12,681 nt of DNA from Desulfurivibrio alkaliphilus (GTDB taxonomy: Bacteria; Desulfobacterota; Desulfobulbia; Desulfobulbales; Desulfurivibrionaceae), in the NCBI GenBank assembly GCA_011048585.1, contig DSDS01000098.1, forward strand, positions 1 to 12,681, written 5' to 3'. The position numbers were made by a program, and so were the translations under genes. The stretch's first letter is position 1, and every line of letters starts with the position of its first letter. The notes under the pieces were generated by a model, which did no database searches, was not told where the DNA came from, and saw nothing but the letters and a program-made list of their open reading frames with translations. This document shows positions 1 to 8,300 of this stretch, piece by piece.

Positions 1-82
1 AGCAGCGGCCGCCGGTTCTGCCCCCGGCCATGCAAATATTGACCAAACCGATGCTCAATCAGCGGAAGCGGGAGAAGATGAG
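1..82 (+). other. Leading edge upstream of acsD, coding status unresolved
   Basis: This stretch is too short to assign. Frame 1 ends at TGA 40-42. Frame 3 ends at TGA 84-86, which overlaps the acsD start as ATGA and would give translational coupling if an upstream gene used that frame. Frame 2 has no stop and runs straight into acsD; it would read an Ala-rich, then acidic, peptide. It may be the end of an upstream gene, a spacer, or more of the AcsD N-terminus. I recognise no product in any frame. Confidence 0.4.
70..74 (+). promoter_or_regulatory. Ribosome binding site of acsD
   Basis: GGGAG lies 8 nt before the ATG at 83. It is the main reason for choosing that start, because the reading frame stays open to the left edge and does not itself define a start. 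The next in-frame ATG, at 107, has no comparable purine-rich site in front of it. Confidence 0.5.
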
Positions 83-1621
83 ATGAACGAAAGAGAACGT
101 CAAATGGCGCTGGAGTCCGTGCGCATGGGGCTTGCGGCCCTCAAAAAGGCCTTCAACCTGTCGGATGATCAGTTCGAGGCCCTGGCCCAGTTTGCCGGGG
201 CGGAAGCGGTCCTGAAGCGTGAACCGGTGGCCGCTCCGGCCGTTCCGGCCGCTCCGGCTCCCAAGACTCCGGCTGCTCCGGCGCCAGCGGCTCCGGCTCA
301 ACCGGCGCCCGATCAGGCCGCCCAAAAGGCGGCGGCGGAAGCCAAGGCGGCGGAAGAGGCCAAGCAGGCGGCGGCAGCCAAAGCCGCGGCGGAGGCGAAA
401 GCGGCCGAGGAGGCCAAAAAAGCCGCCGAAGCCAAGGCCGCTGCCGAAGCTAAAGCCGCCGTGGAAGCCAAGGCGGCGGAAGAGGCCAAGCAGGCAGCGG
501 CAGCCAAAGCCGCCGCGGAAGCCAAGCAGGCATCCGAGGCCAAGGCGGCTGAAGAGGCTAAAAAGAGCGCCGCGCCCAAGCCCGCGGCCGCCAAGCCCGC
601 CCCCGCTCCCCAGGCAGCCGCTGACTTAAGCGTCGGCGAACTGGCCGGGGAGAAGAGCAGTTTGAGCGAGCGGGCCGGCAAGGTGCCTCCGGATTCGTAC
701 ACCCAGGCTTATTCCGGGGCGATCCGGCAGGTGAAGTTGGGCAACGGTGATAAGGCTGTCACCGTTGGCGGGATCAACGCCCTGCCGTTCCACCTTTTTG
801 AAGGGAAAATGGACAATAAGCCCTTGATCGCCATGGATATTCTCGACATTAAGCCCGAGGAGTGGCCGACCACCCTGACCCGCCATTTCGAGGGGGTGAT
901 GGACAATCCCGTGGCCTGGGCCCAAAAATGCGTCAACGACTACCAGGCCGAAGCTCTCTGTATCTCCCTGGTCGGCACCGACCCCAACGGCAAGAATCGC
1001 CCGGCTTCGGAAGCGGCCAAGATCGCTTCCGAGGTGATCAGCGCGGTGGATGTCCCGATCATCGTCTGGGGCTGCGGCAACTCCGAAAAGGACACCGAGA
1101 CCCTGCGCGAACTCACCGCTATCATCGGCGACAAGAAGGTTTGCCTGGCTCCCTTGGAGGATAAAAACTACCGCTCCCTGGGTGCCACCGCCATGGCCTT
1201 CCAGCACCCCATGGTGGCCTCCTCTCCCATCGACGTCAACTTGGCCAAGCAGCTCAATATCCTGCTGGAGAATCTCGGGGTTCCCCTGGATACGGTGTTG
1301 ATCGATCCCTCCATTGGGGCTCTCGGCTACGGTATCGAGTACACCTACTCGGTCATGGAACGAATCCGCCTGGCCGCTCTGACCCAGAAGGACGAGAAGC
1401 TGCAGGTACCCTTTATCTGCAACTTGGGCCGTGAGGTCTGGAAGGCCAAGGAGTGCCGCCTGCCCAGCGATGAATTGCTTGGCGATCAGGAGAGCCGCGG
1501 CGTGTTGATGGAGGCGATCACCGCCTCCTGTCTGCTGATGGCCGGCGGTGAAGTGTTGATCATGCGCCACCCCAGGGCCATTGCCCTGACCAGGTCCCTG
1601 ATCAAGGGCCTGATGGGTTAA
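83..1621 (+). CDS. acsD: Corrinoid iron-sulfur protein small subunit (CdhD/AcsD type) with long N-terminal extension
   Basis: This is the small subunit of the corrinoid iron-sulfur protein, which with AcsC carries the methyl group from methyl-tetrahydrofolate to acetyl-CoA synthase in the cytoplasm. The 512-residue product has its family domain at about residues 205-512, a TIM-barrel in known structures, with recognisable segments such as SIGALGYGIEYTYS (410-423). The usual bacterial subunit is only about 310-325 residues. Here the first 180 or so residues are extra: a short predicted helical segment (1-43), a Pro/Ala linker (about 49-78), a highly charged Ala/Lys/Glu stretch (about 80-162), and another Pro/Ala linker (to about 180). 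acsB follows after 48 nt with its own ribosome binding site. The start at 83 is favoured by its ribosome binding site, but a longer N-terminus beyond the left edge cannot be excluded. The family call is secure; the role of the extension is unknown. Confidence 0.9.
   Translation: MNERERQMALESVRMGLAALKKAFNLSDDQFEALAQFAGAEAVLKREPVAAPAVPAAPAPKTPAAPAPAAPAQPAPDQAAQKAAAEAKAAEEAKQAAAAKAAAEAKAAEEAKKAAEAKAAAEAKAAVEAKAAEEAKQAAAAKAAAEAKQASEAKAAEEAKKSAAPKPAAAKPAPAPQAAADLSVGELAGEKSSLSERAGKVPPDSYTQAYSGAIRQVKLGNGDKAVTVGGINALPFHLFEGKMDNKPLIAMDILDIKPEEWPTTLTRHFEGVMDNPVAWAQKCVNDYQAEALCISLVGTDPNGKNRPASEAAKIASEVISAVDVPIIVWGCGNSEKDTETLRELTAIIGDKKVCLAPLEDKNYRSLGATAMAFQHPMVASSPIDVNLAKQLNILLENLGVPLDTVLIDPSIGALGYGIEYTYSVMERIRLAALTQKDEKLQVPFICNLGREVWKAKECRLPSDELLGDQESRGVLMEAITASCLLMAGGEVLIMRHPRAIALTRSLIKGLMG
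322..571 (+). repeat. Ala/Lys/Glu-coding repeat region inside acsD
   Basis: This region encodes imperfect units of the type EAKAAEEAK and KAAAEAK, about residues 80-162 of AcsD. At DNA level, 337-387 and 463-513 are near-identical (51 bases, one mismatch at 370/496) at an offset of 126 bases, or 42 codons, so the frame is kept. This looks like an in-frame duplication. The peptide resembles the long helical arm of TolA-like proteins in composition only, not in function. Confidence 0.8.
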
Positions 1622-1669
1622 ACGGTAAAACAGACGAGATAACGGAAAAATATCTGAAGGAGAATAGCA

Positions 1670-3874
1670 ATGTCCAAGATCATCTGTTCCGCCGCCATCC
1701 GGGGGGCCCACAAGATCGTCGATATGGCCGAGGAGCGTTATGAGGCGGCCCTGAAAAAATATGGCGCCGAGCAGGAGGTCGCCTTTCCCAACACCGCTTA
1801 CTACCTGCCCATCATTTACAGCATGCTGGGTGCCAAGGTGGAACGGATCGGCGACATGAAGGAGATCTTCCAGGAGTGTCGCAAGCTGTTGCCGGAAAAG
1901 GTCAGCGACAACCTCTGGCTCCCCTATCTGGCTCCGGCCCTCGACGCCGGCATGGCCACCTTTTTTGCCGAAGAGATGTTCGAGGTGATCCGCTACCTCG
2001 AAGAGCCCAACTTCTATGCCAAGACCGAAGATCCGCTGGCCGACAATATCTGGCTGGGGGCGGCCGACGACGTGGTCTTCCGCAAGCGCGGGGTGGAGTT
2101 TGTCGACGGCTCGGCCCCGGGGTTTGCCGCCATCATGGGGACCCCCGCCGATCCCGAGATGGCCAGCAGAATCGCCCTGGAGCTGCAGGAGAAGAACCTC
2201 TATATCTTCATGCATGACCAGACCGGTGGTCTCAGCATGCCGGAACAGCTGGTCAAGAGCGGGGTTCAGATCGGCTGGAACACCCGGCTGGTCCCTTTCG
2301 GTAAGAGCTACACCACGGCGGTGTTCGCCATCGGCTTTGCCTGCCGGGTGGCCATGGCCTTCGGCGGCATCAAGCCCGGCGACTACAAGGGCAACCTGAT
2401 CTACAACAAGGACCGGACCTTTGCCTTTGTCATGGCGTTTGGCGAGGTCAGCGACGAGTGGTATGCCAACGCCGCCGGGGCCATCAACTGGGGCTTCCCC
2501 ACCATCTCCGATTACGATATCCCCCAGGTACTCCCCACCGGCATCTGTACATACGAGCACGTGGTCAGCCGGGTGCCCCACGAGGAGATCGTGCAGAAGG
2601 CGATCGAAGTGCGGGGGCTCAAGGTCAGTGTCACCAAGATCGATATCCCCATGTCCTTTGGTCCCGCCTTCGAAGGCGAGCGGATCAGAAAGGATGATCT
2701 CTTCATGGAGTGCGGCGGTGGCCGTACCCCCGGGGTGGAGGTGCTGATATCCAAGGATATGTCCGAGATCGAGGATGGTAAGGTCACCGTCGAAGGCCCG
2801 GATATTCAGGAGATCGAACAGGGCCACAACCTGCCCCTGGCGATTCTGGTGGAGGTGGCCGGGCGCGAGATGCAGTCCGACTACGAGCCGATTTTAGAGC
2901 GCCAATTCCACCATCTGATCAACTACATCCAGGGCCTGATGCATATGGGCCAGCGGGATATCATGTGGCTGCGCATCGGCAAGGCCGCCGTCGAGAAGGG
3001 CTTTTCGCTGGTCCATATCGGCAAGGTGTTGCACGGCAAGCTCCACCAGGAGTTTGGGGCCATCGTCGACAAGATTCAGGTCAAGATCTATACCACCTCT
3101 GAAAAGGTGAGCGAGGTGATGGAGCTGGCCAAGAATGTCTACGCTTCCCGGGATGAGCGCCTGGGCAGCATGACCGACGAGACCGAAGAGGTCTTCTACT
3201 CCTGTACCCTCTGCCAGTCCTTTGCCCCCAGCCATGTCTGTATCATTACCCCCGAGCGGATCGGGATGTGCGGGGCTTACAACTGGCTGGATGGCAAGGC
3301 TTCCTACCAGATCAACCCCACCGGTCCCAACCAGCCCATCACCAAGGGTGATTGCCTGGATCCCGCCCTGGGGATTTTCCAGGGGATCAACGAGTTTGTC
3401 GGCCAGGCCTCCCGCGGGGCGGTGACCGAATTGGCCTGCTACTCCCTGATGAACAGCCCGATGACCGCTTGCGGCTGCTTTGAGGCCATCGCCGCCATGC
3501 TGCCCCAGTGCAACGGGATCATGGTGGTCAACCGTGATTATATGGGGATGACTCCCTCGGGGATGAAGTTCACCACCCTGGCCGGGATGGCCGGCGGTGG
3601 AGCCCAGACCCCCGGCTTCATGGGGGTCTCCAAACACTACCTCACCAGCCCCAAACTCTTCCTGGCCGAGGGGGGGCTTTCCCGTCTCGTCTGGCTGCCC
3701 AAGATGCTCAAGGAGGAGTTGAAGGATAAGCTGGTTGAGCGCTGCCAGGCGGTGGGGATGCCCGATTTTTACGACAAGATCGCCACCGAGGAGAACGGGA
3801 CCACCGAAGAGGAGATTCTCGAATTTCTCAAGAAGGTTGGCCATCCGGCCCTTGAGATGGAAGCGGTGGTGTAG
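1670..3874 (+). CDS. acsB: Acetyl-CoA synthase, bacterial type (CODH/ACS beta subunit)
   Basis: This enzyme condenses CO, a corrinoid-bound methyl group and CoA into acetyl-CoA, the final step of the Wood-Ljungdahl pathway. The 734-residue product matches the full-length bacterial enzyme (about 730 in Moorella), including the N-terminal CO dehydrogenase-binding domain that the archaeal form lacks. All A-cluster ligands are visible: Cys512, Cys515, Cys524 and Cys534 for the [4Fe-4S] cluster (SCTLCQSFAPSHVC, then GMCG), and the Cys601-Gly602-Cys603 motif for the distal nickel. Each sits six residues after its Moorella counterpart (506, 509, 518, 528, 595, 597), so the register is tight and the site looks intact. 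The start is supported by AAGGAG at 1657-1662, 7 nt before the ATG. It lies between the two corrinoid protein subunit genes; the CO dehydrogenase partner gene is not in view. It ends at TAG. Confidence 0.97.
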   Translation: MSKIICSAAIRGAHKIVDMAEERYEAALKKYGAEQEVAFPNTAYYLPIIYSMLGAKVERIGDMKEIFQECRKLLPEKVSDNLWLPYLAPALDAGMATFFAEEMFEVIRYLEEPNFYAKTEDPLADNIWLGAADDVVFRKRGVEFVDGSAPGFAAIMGTPADPEMASRIALELQEKNLYIFMHDQTGGLSMPEQLVKSGVQIGWNTRLVPFGKSYTTAVFAIGFACRVAMAFGGIKPGDYKGNLIYNKDRTFAFVMAFGEVSDEWYANAAGAINWGFPTISDYDIPQVLPTGICTYEHVVSRVPHEEIVQKAIEVRGLKVSVTKIDIPMSFGPAFEGERIRKDDLFMECGGGRTPGVEVLISKDMSEIEDGKVTVEGPDIQEIEQGHNLPLAILVEVAGREMQSDYEPILERQFHHLINYIQGLMHMGQRDIMWLRIGKAAVEKGFSLVHIGKVLHGKLHQEFGAIVDKIQVKIYTTSEKVSEVMELAKNVYASRDERLGSMTDETEEVFYSCTLCQSFAPSHVCIITPERIGMCGAYNWLDGKASYQINPTGPNQPITKGDCLDPALGIFQGINEFVGQASRGAVTELACYSLMNSPMTACGCFEAIAAMLPQCNGIMVVNRDYMGMTPSGMKFTTLAGMAGGGAQTPGFMGVSKHYLTSPKLFLAEGGLSRLVWLPKMLKEELKDKLVERCQAVGMPDFYDKIATEENGTTEEEILEFLKKVGHPALEMEAVV

Positions 3875-3909
3875 CTTAGTATCGTAACTTGGCTTTTTAT
3901 CGATAATTT

Positions 3910-3930
3910 ACTCTCAATTCAGAGTTTTTT
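3910..3930 (+). terminator. Weak terminator-like hairpin between acsB and acsC
   Basis: ACTCT (3910-3914) can pair with AGAGT (3921-3925) around a 6-nt loop, and a run of T follows to 3930. The surrounding 3875-3930 is clearly AT-richer than the genes. The stem is only 5 bp and AT-rich, so it may be a weak attenuator, a processing site or chance. It ends 25 nt before acsC, so full termination here would cut the operon. Confidence 0.3.
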
Positions 3931-3955
3931 CTGTTGATCGAGGAGGAACGGACAA

Positions 3956-5311
3956 ATGGCTTTGACGGGAATTCAAATCCTCAAGATGCTCCCCAAGAAA
4001 AATTGCGGGGAATGTGGTATCCCCACCTGCCTGGCCTTTGCCATGAAGGTGGCGGCCGGGCAGACCGAAATCGCTGAGTGCCCCTATGTCAGCGACGAGG
4101 TCAAGGAGCAGATCGGCGAGGCCTCGGCCCCTCCCATCCGCACCGTAAAATTGGGCGGGGGCGATCATATTTTCACCACCGGCGGCGAGACCTGTCAGTT
4201 TCGCCACGAGAAGCGTTTTGAGAACCCCACCGGGATCGCGGTCCTGGTGACCACCGAGATGGACAACGCCGCCGTGGATGGACGGCTGGAGCGGTTCAAG
4301 TCGTTGCGCTATGAGCGGGTTGGCGTGATGCTCAAGGCCGACCTGGTGGCGATCAAGGATGCCAAGGGTGATGCCGCTTCCTTCTCCGCCCTGGTGAAGA
4401 GAGTCCTGGCCGAGGCCGAGGATGCCAAGCTGATCCTGATCAGCGACAGTCCCGATAATCTGGCCGCCGCCGCCAAGGAGTGCGGTGAGCGCAAGCCCCT
4501 GCTCTTTGGCGCCACCTTGGCGAACGCCGATGCCATGGCCAAGATCGGCCAGGAGTGCGGTTGCCCGGTGGGGGTTAAAGGACAAAACGTCGATGACACC
4601 GTGGCGATCAGCGAAAAGTTGCTGGCGGCGGGTTTGAAGGATCTGGTGATCGACACCGGTGCCCGGACGGTTCGGGCCGCGTTCGAGGATAACGTTTTGG
4701 CTCGGCGGGCGGCGGTGAAGAGCAAGTTCAAGCCCCTGGGCTTTGCCACCATCACCTTCCCCTGCGAGATCACCGACGACCCCATGCTGGAGGCGATGGT
4801 CGCCTCGGTCCTGATCGCCAAGTATACCGGGATCGTGGTCCTCTCCGACCTCCAGGGCGACACCCTGTTCCCGCTGCTGCTGGAACGGCTCAATATCTTC
4901 ACTGACCCGCAGCGGCCGATGGTGGTCCAGGAGGATGTCTATCCGGTCAACGGCCCTGGCGACAGTTCGCCGGTTCTGATCACCTGTAATTTCTCGCTGA
5001 CCTACTTCATTGTTTCCGGCGAAATTGAGGGCAGCAAGGTTCCCTCCTGGCTGTTGATCAAAGATACCGAAGGGTTGAGCGTCTTGACCGCCTGGGCGGC
5101 TGGTAAATTCGGGGCTGACATGATTGCCCAGTTTATCAAGAAATCGGGGATCCTGGAGAAGGTTAAACACCGGGAACTGATTATTCCCGGTTACCTTGCT
5201 TCCCTGAAGGGGGAGTTGGAGGAGGAGCTGCCCGAGTGGAAGATCGTCATCGGGCCCCGTGAAGCCGGGCACCTCCCCGCTTTCTTAAAGGAATGGAAAG
5301 CGGCGGCCTGA
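3956..5311 (+). CDS. acsC: Corrinoid iron-sulfur protein large subunit (CdhE/AcsC type)
   Basis: This is the large subunit of the corrinoid iron-sulfur protein, partner of AcsD. It holds the [4Fe-4S] cluster that reactivates the cobalt and contributes the C-terminal corrinoid-binding domain. The 451-residue length is normal for the family (about 445). The N-terminal cluster motif is complete: Cys17, Cys20, Cys25 and Cys42 (NCGECGIPTC, then AECP), the same positions known for bacterial AcsC. The middle is the TIM-barrel region, and the C-terminal part from about residue 320 includes the conserved-looking segment NFSLTYFIVSGEIEGSKVPS. The start is supported by a strong AGGAGG at 3941-3946, 9 nt upstream. 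It is separated from acsB by 81 nt, the longest gap in the cluster, with a possible weak hairpin in it. It ends at TGA 5309-5311; I see no sign that this stop is recoded. Confidence 0.96.
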   Translation: MALTGIQILKMLPKKNCGECGIPTCLAFAMKVAAGQTEIAECPYVSDEVKEQIGEASAPPIRTVKLGGGDHIFTTGGETCQFRHEKRFENPTGIAVLVTTEMDNAAVDGRLERFKSLRYERVGVMLKADLVAIKDAKGDAASFSALVKRVLAEAEDAKLILISDSPDNLAAAAKECGERKPLLFGATLANADAMAKIGQECGCPVGVKGQNVDDTVAISEKLLAAGLKDLVIDTGARTVRAAFEDNVLARRAAVKSKFKPLGFATITFPCEITDDPMLEAMVASVLIAKYTGIVVLSDLQGDTLFPLLLERLNIFTDPQRPMVVQEDVYPVNGPGDSSPVLITCNFSLTYFIVSGEIEGSKVPSWLLIKDTEGLSVLTAWAAGKFGADMIAQFIKKSGILEKVKHRELIIPGYLASLKGELEEELPEWKIVIGPREAGHLPAFLKEWKAAA

Positions 5312-5313
5312 TT

Positions 5314-5331
5314 TTGGGGTGACATCCCCAG
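5314..5331 (+). other. Short GC hairpin just after acsC
   Basis: TGGGG (5315-5319) pairs with CCCCA (5326-5330) around TGACAT, with a possible extra T-G pair outside. No T run follows, so it does not look like an intrinsic terminator. It could protect the 3' end of the acs part of the transcript or be chance. It begins 2 nt after the acsC UGA stop; its loop starts 8 nt after that UGA, closer than bacterial SECIS loops. Confidence 0.3.
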
Positions 5332-5355
5332 ACCACGATCGAGGAATCAAACGCG

Positions 5356-8300
5356 ATGTCACGTATAACCTTGAAGCTTAACGGGATGGAGGTTGTCGCC
5401 GAGTCCGGTCTGACCGTGCTTGAGGTGGCTCGTCGTGCCGGGATAGCTATTCCCACCCTTTGTCACTTCAAGAACCGCCCCGCCGATCATCACTGCGGAA
5501 TATGCGCGGTGGAGATTGCCGATGCCCAGCGCTTCAAGCTCCAGCCCCTGCCCGGCGCGGATCTTTTTCCGGCCTGTGCCGTGGAGGCCGTGGCGGGGAT
5601 GGAGGTTCAGACCGAATCCAAACCGGTTATCGCCTATCGCCAGCACCGTCTGGCCACGCTCTCTCAAACCCACTTTGGTGACTGCAAGGCCCCTTGCAAT
5701 CTCACCTGTCCTGGTCAAATCAATGTTCAGGGCTACATCGCCCATATCGCCAAGGGTGAATACGAGGAAGCGTTGCGCCTGATCATGGAGCGCAATCCGC
5801 TGCCCTTTTCCGTCGGTCGGGTCTGTCCCCGCTTCTGTGAAACCCGCTGCCGACGAATTCTGGTTGATGAGTCGCTGTCGATCAACCACCTGAAGCGGTT
5901 CGTCGCCGACTGGTGCCGGGCCCACGAGATCGAACTCAATATTCCCAAGGAACGTCCCACCGGCAAGCGGGTGGCGGTGATCGGCGGCGGTCCCGCCGGC
6001 CTGACCGCCGCCTATTTCCTGACCCGTATGGGTCACGATGCTACGATTTTTGAGGCCGCTCCCCGTCTGGGGGGCGCTCTGCGCTACGGTTTTCCCGATT
6101 ACAAGATTCCCAAGGATGTCCTGGATTACGAGGTTGACTCCATCCTCAAGATGGGGATCTCCATCCGTCTCAACCAGCGTTGGGGCAAGGATTTCACCCT
6201 GCAGGATCTGCGCGATCAGGGATTTGACGCAACCTTTCTCGGGATCGGCGCCACCGTCGATCAAAACCTCGATATCCCCTGCGATCGCTTCGAGAATGTC
6301 TATACCGCCCTGCAATTTCTTCGCCTGGTTAACGATGGTAAAAAGCTCGATCTCGGTCGGCGGGCGGCGGTAATCGGCGGCAACAACATCGCCCTGGAAG
6401 TGGCCCGTTCCCTGTTGCGTTTCGGCTTGGAGGAGGTGACGCTGGTCTATCCCCGGGCCAAGATCGAGATGCCGGCCCACCAGAGAAACATTCATGAGGC
6501 GGAGCAGGAGGGGGTACAGTTCATGCTCATGGCCTCGCCGCTGGATCTTTGCTCCCCTCCCGAATCAGATGCCCGGCTTAAGCTGAATCTGATCAGGATG
6601 AAACTGGGAGAGGCGGACAGCCGCGGCCGGCGGGAGGTGATTCCGGTCCCCGACTCCAGGTTGGCCTTGGCGGTGGATACTGTGGTGGGCTCCCTGGATC
6701 AGTTTGCCGTGGCCGGCACCATGCCCGGCGGCGAACTGGAAGCTGCCCTGGAGCTGAGTCCCAAGGGGATGATCGTGGCCAGCCCCCGCGACTTTCAGAC
6801 CAATATCGACGGGGTTTTCGCCGGCGGTGATGCCATCAGTGGGGTTAAGTCGGTGATCCAGGCGGTGGTGGGGGCCCGGCGGGCGGCGATCAATATTCAT
6901 GCTTATGTCATGGGGGTGGAGAAGGAGGCCGCGGAGAGCCGCTTCAACTTCACCCGGGGCCGGGGTTTTGACGATGTCAGCTCGCAAATTTTCGCCGGAA
7001 TCGAGACCCGGTTGCGGGAGAAGATGCCCCAGCGGCCCTACGAGGTTTCCCGGCAGGATTTCGACGAGGTCAAACTTGGCTTCACCGAGAAAATGGCCCG
7101 CCGCGAGGCCGACCGCTGCCTCTCCTGCGGCTGCACCGCCTTTGATCGTTGTGAGCTCAAGGAGCTCGATATCGCCTATAACGTCAATCTTACCAAGAGC
7201 GGCATGGGCACCGAGCCGCGCTATTCCATTGACACCTCCCACCGGGCGATCGATATCGATCCCAACAAATGCATCTACTGCCAGCGCTGCCTCCGGGCCT
7301 GCGAGTATGACGCTTTAGAGCTGAGCGCCGCCGCTCTGGATCAGGAAGGCCGGCCGGAGGGGCTGGTGATCCGTTTCAAGGATAATTGCGTCTCCTGCGG
7401 CAAGTGCGTGGACAGCTGCTCAACGGGTGCTTTGAACAAGAAACAGCGGCTGGTCCCTATCCAGGGCGAGCCGGTGCGGGAGGTCAGAACCACCTGCCCT
7501 TACTGCGGAACCGGCTGCCAGTTGATCCTCAAGGTCAAGGGCCAGACCGTGATGGAAGCCACCGCCGATCCCGAGGTGGGGCCCAACTACGGCGATCTCT
7601 GCGTCAAGGGGCGTTTCGGCCACAACTTCATCCAGCATCCCGACCGCCTCAAGCGCCCGCTGATCCGGCGGCGGCCCGGAGGTCCCCTGGTGCCGGCCAG
7701 CTGGGATGAGGCCCTGGATATGATCGCCGGCAACTTTGCCCGGATCATGGTGGAAAAGGGGGCCGACGCCCTGGTCGGCCTCTCCTCGGCCCGTTGCACG
7801 GTGGAGGAGAATTACGCCTTCCAGAAATTTTTCCGCACGGTGGTCGGCACCAACAATGTCGATCACTGCGCTCGTTACTGACACAGCCCCACGGTTGCAG
7901 GGCTTGCAATCACGCTGGGTTCCGGGGCAATGAGCAACGATATTGCCGGGATTGAAGACAACGAAGTGCTGCTGGTGATCGGCTCTAACACCAGCGAGGC
8001 CCATCCGGTGATCGCCCTGCGGATGATGCGGGCGGTGAAGAAGGGGGCCAAGCTGCTGGTGGTCGATCCCCGGGCCATTGAACTGACCAGAAGCGCCCGG
8101 GTCTGGCTGCGGCAGCGGCCCGGCACCGACGGGGCGCTGATCAACGCCATGTGCCACGTCATCATCCGTGACGATTTGCACGATAAAAAATTCGTCGCCG
8201 AGCGGACGGAAAACTTTGAGCAGCTGAGGCAGGCCGTGACCGACTGCACCCCCCAGTGGGCGGAGAAGATCACCGGGGTGCCGGCGGCCGATATCGAGGA

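Noticed and set aside
322..571. CRISPR array or mobile repeat
   Set aside because: The repeats are in-frame, codon-periodic and without unique spacers; they encode a low-complexity peptide within acsD.
219..629. Arg/Pro-rich ORF on the plus strand and Ala/Ser-rich ORF opposite it (313-702)
   Set aside because: Both are out-of-frame readings of the Ala/Lys/Glu repeat in acsD; the repetitive DNA keeps all frames open.
626..2827. 733-codon ORF on the minus strand
   Set aside because: It is antisense to acsD and acsB, with the same shadow composition and no start signal or motif.
3879..3907. Sigma-70 promoter before acsC (GATAAT at 3902-3907)
   Set aside because: The -10-like box has no acceptable -35 box at the right distance, so it is not called.
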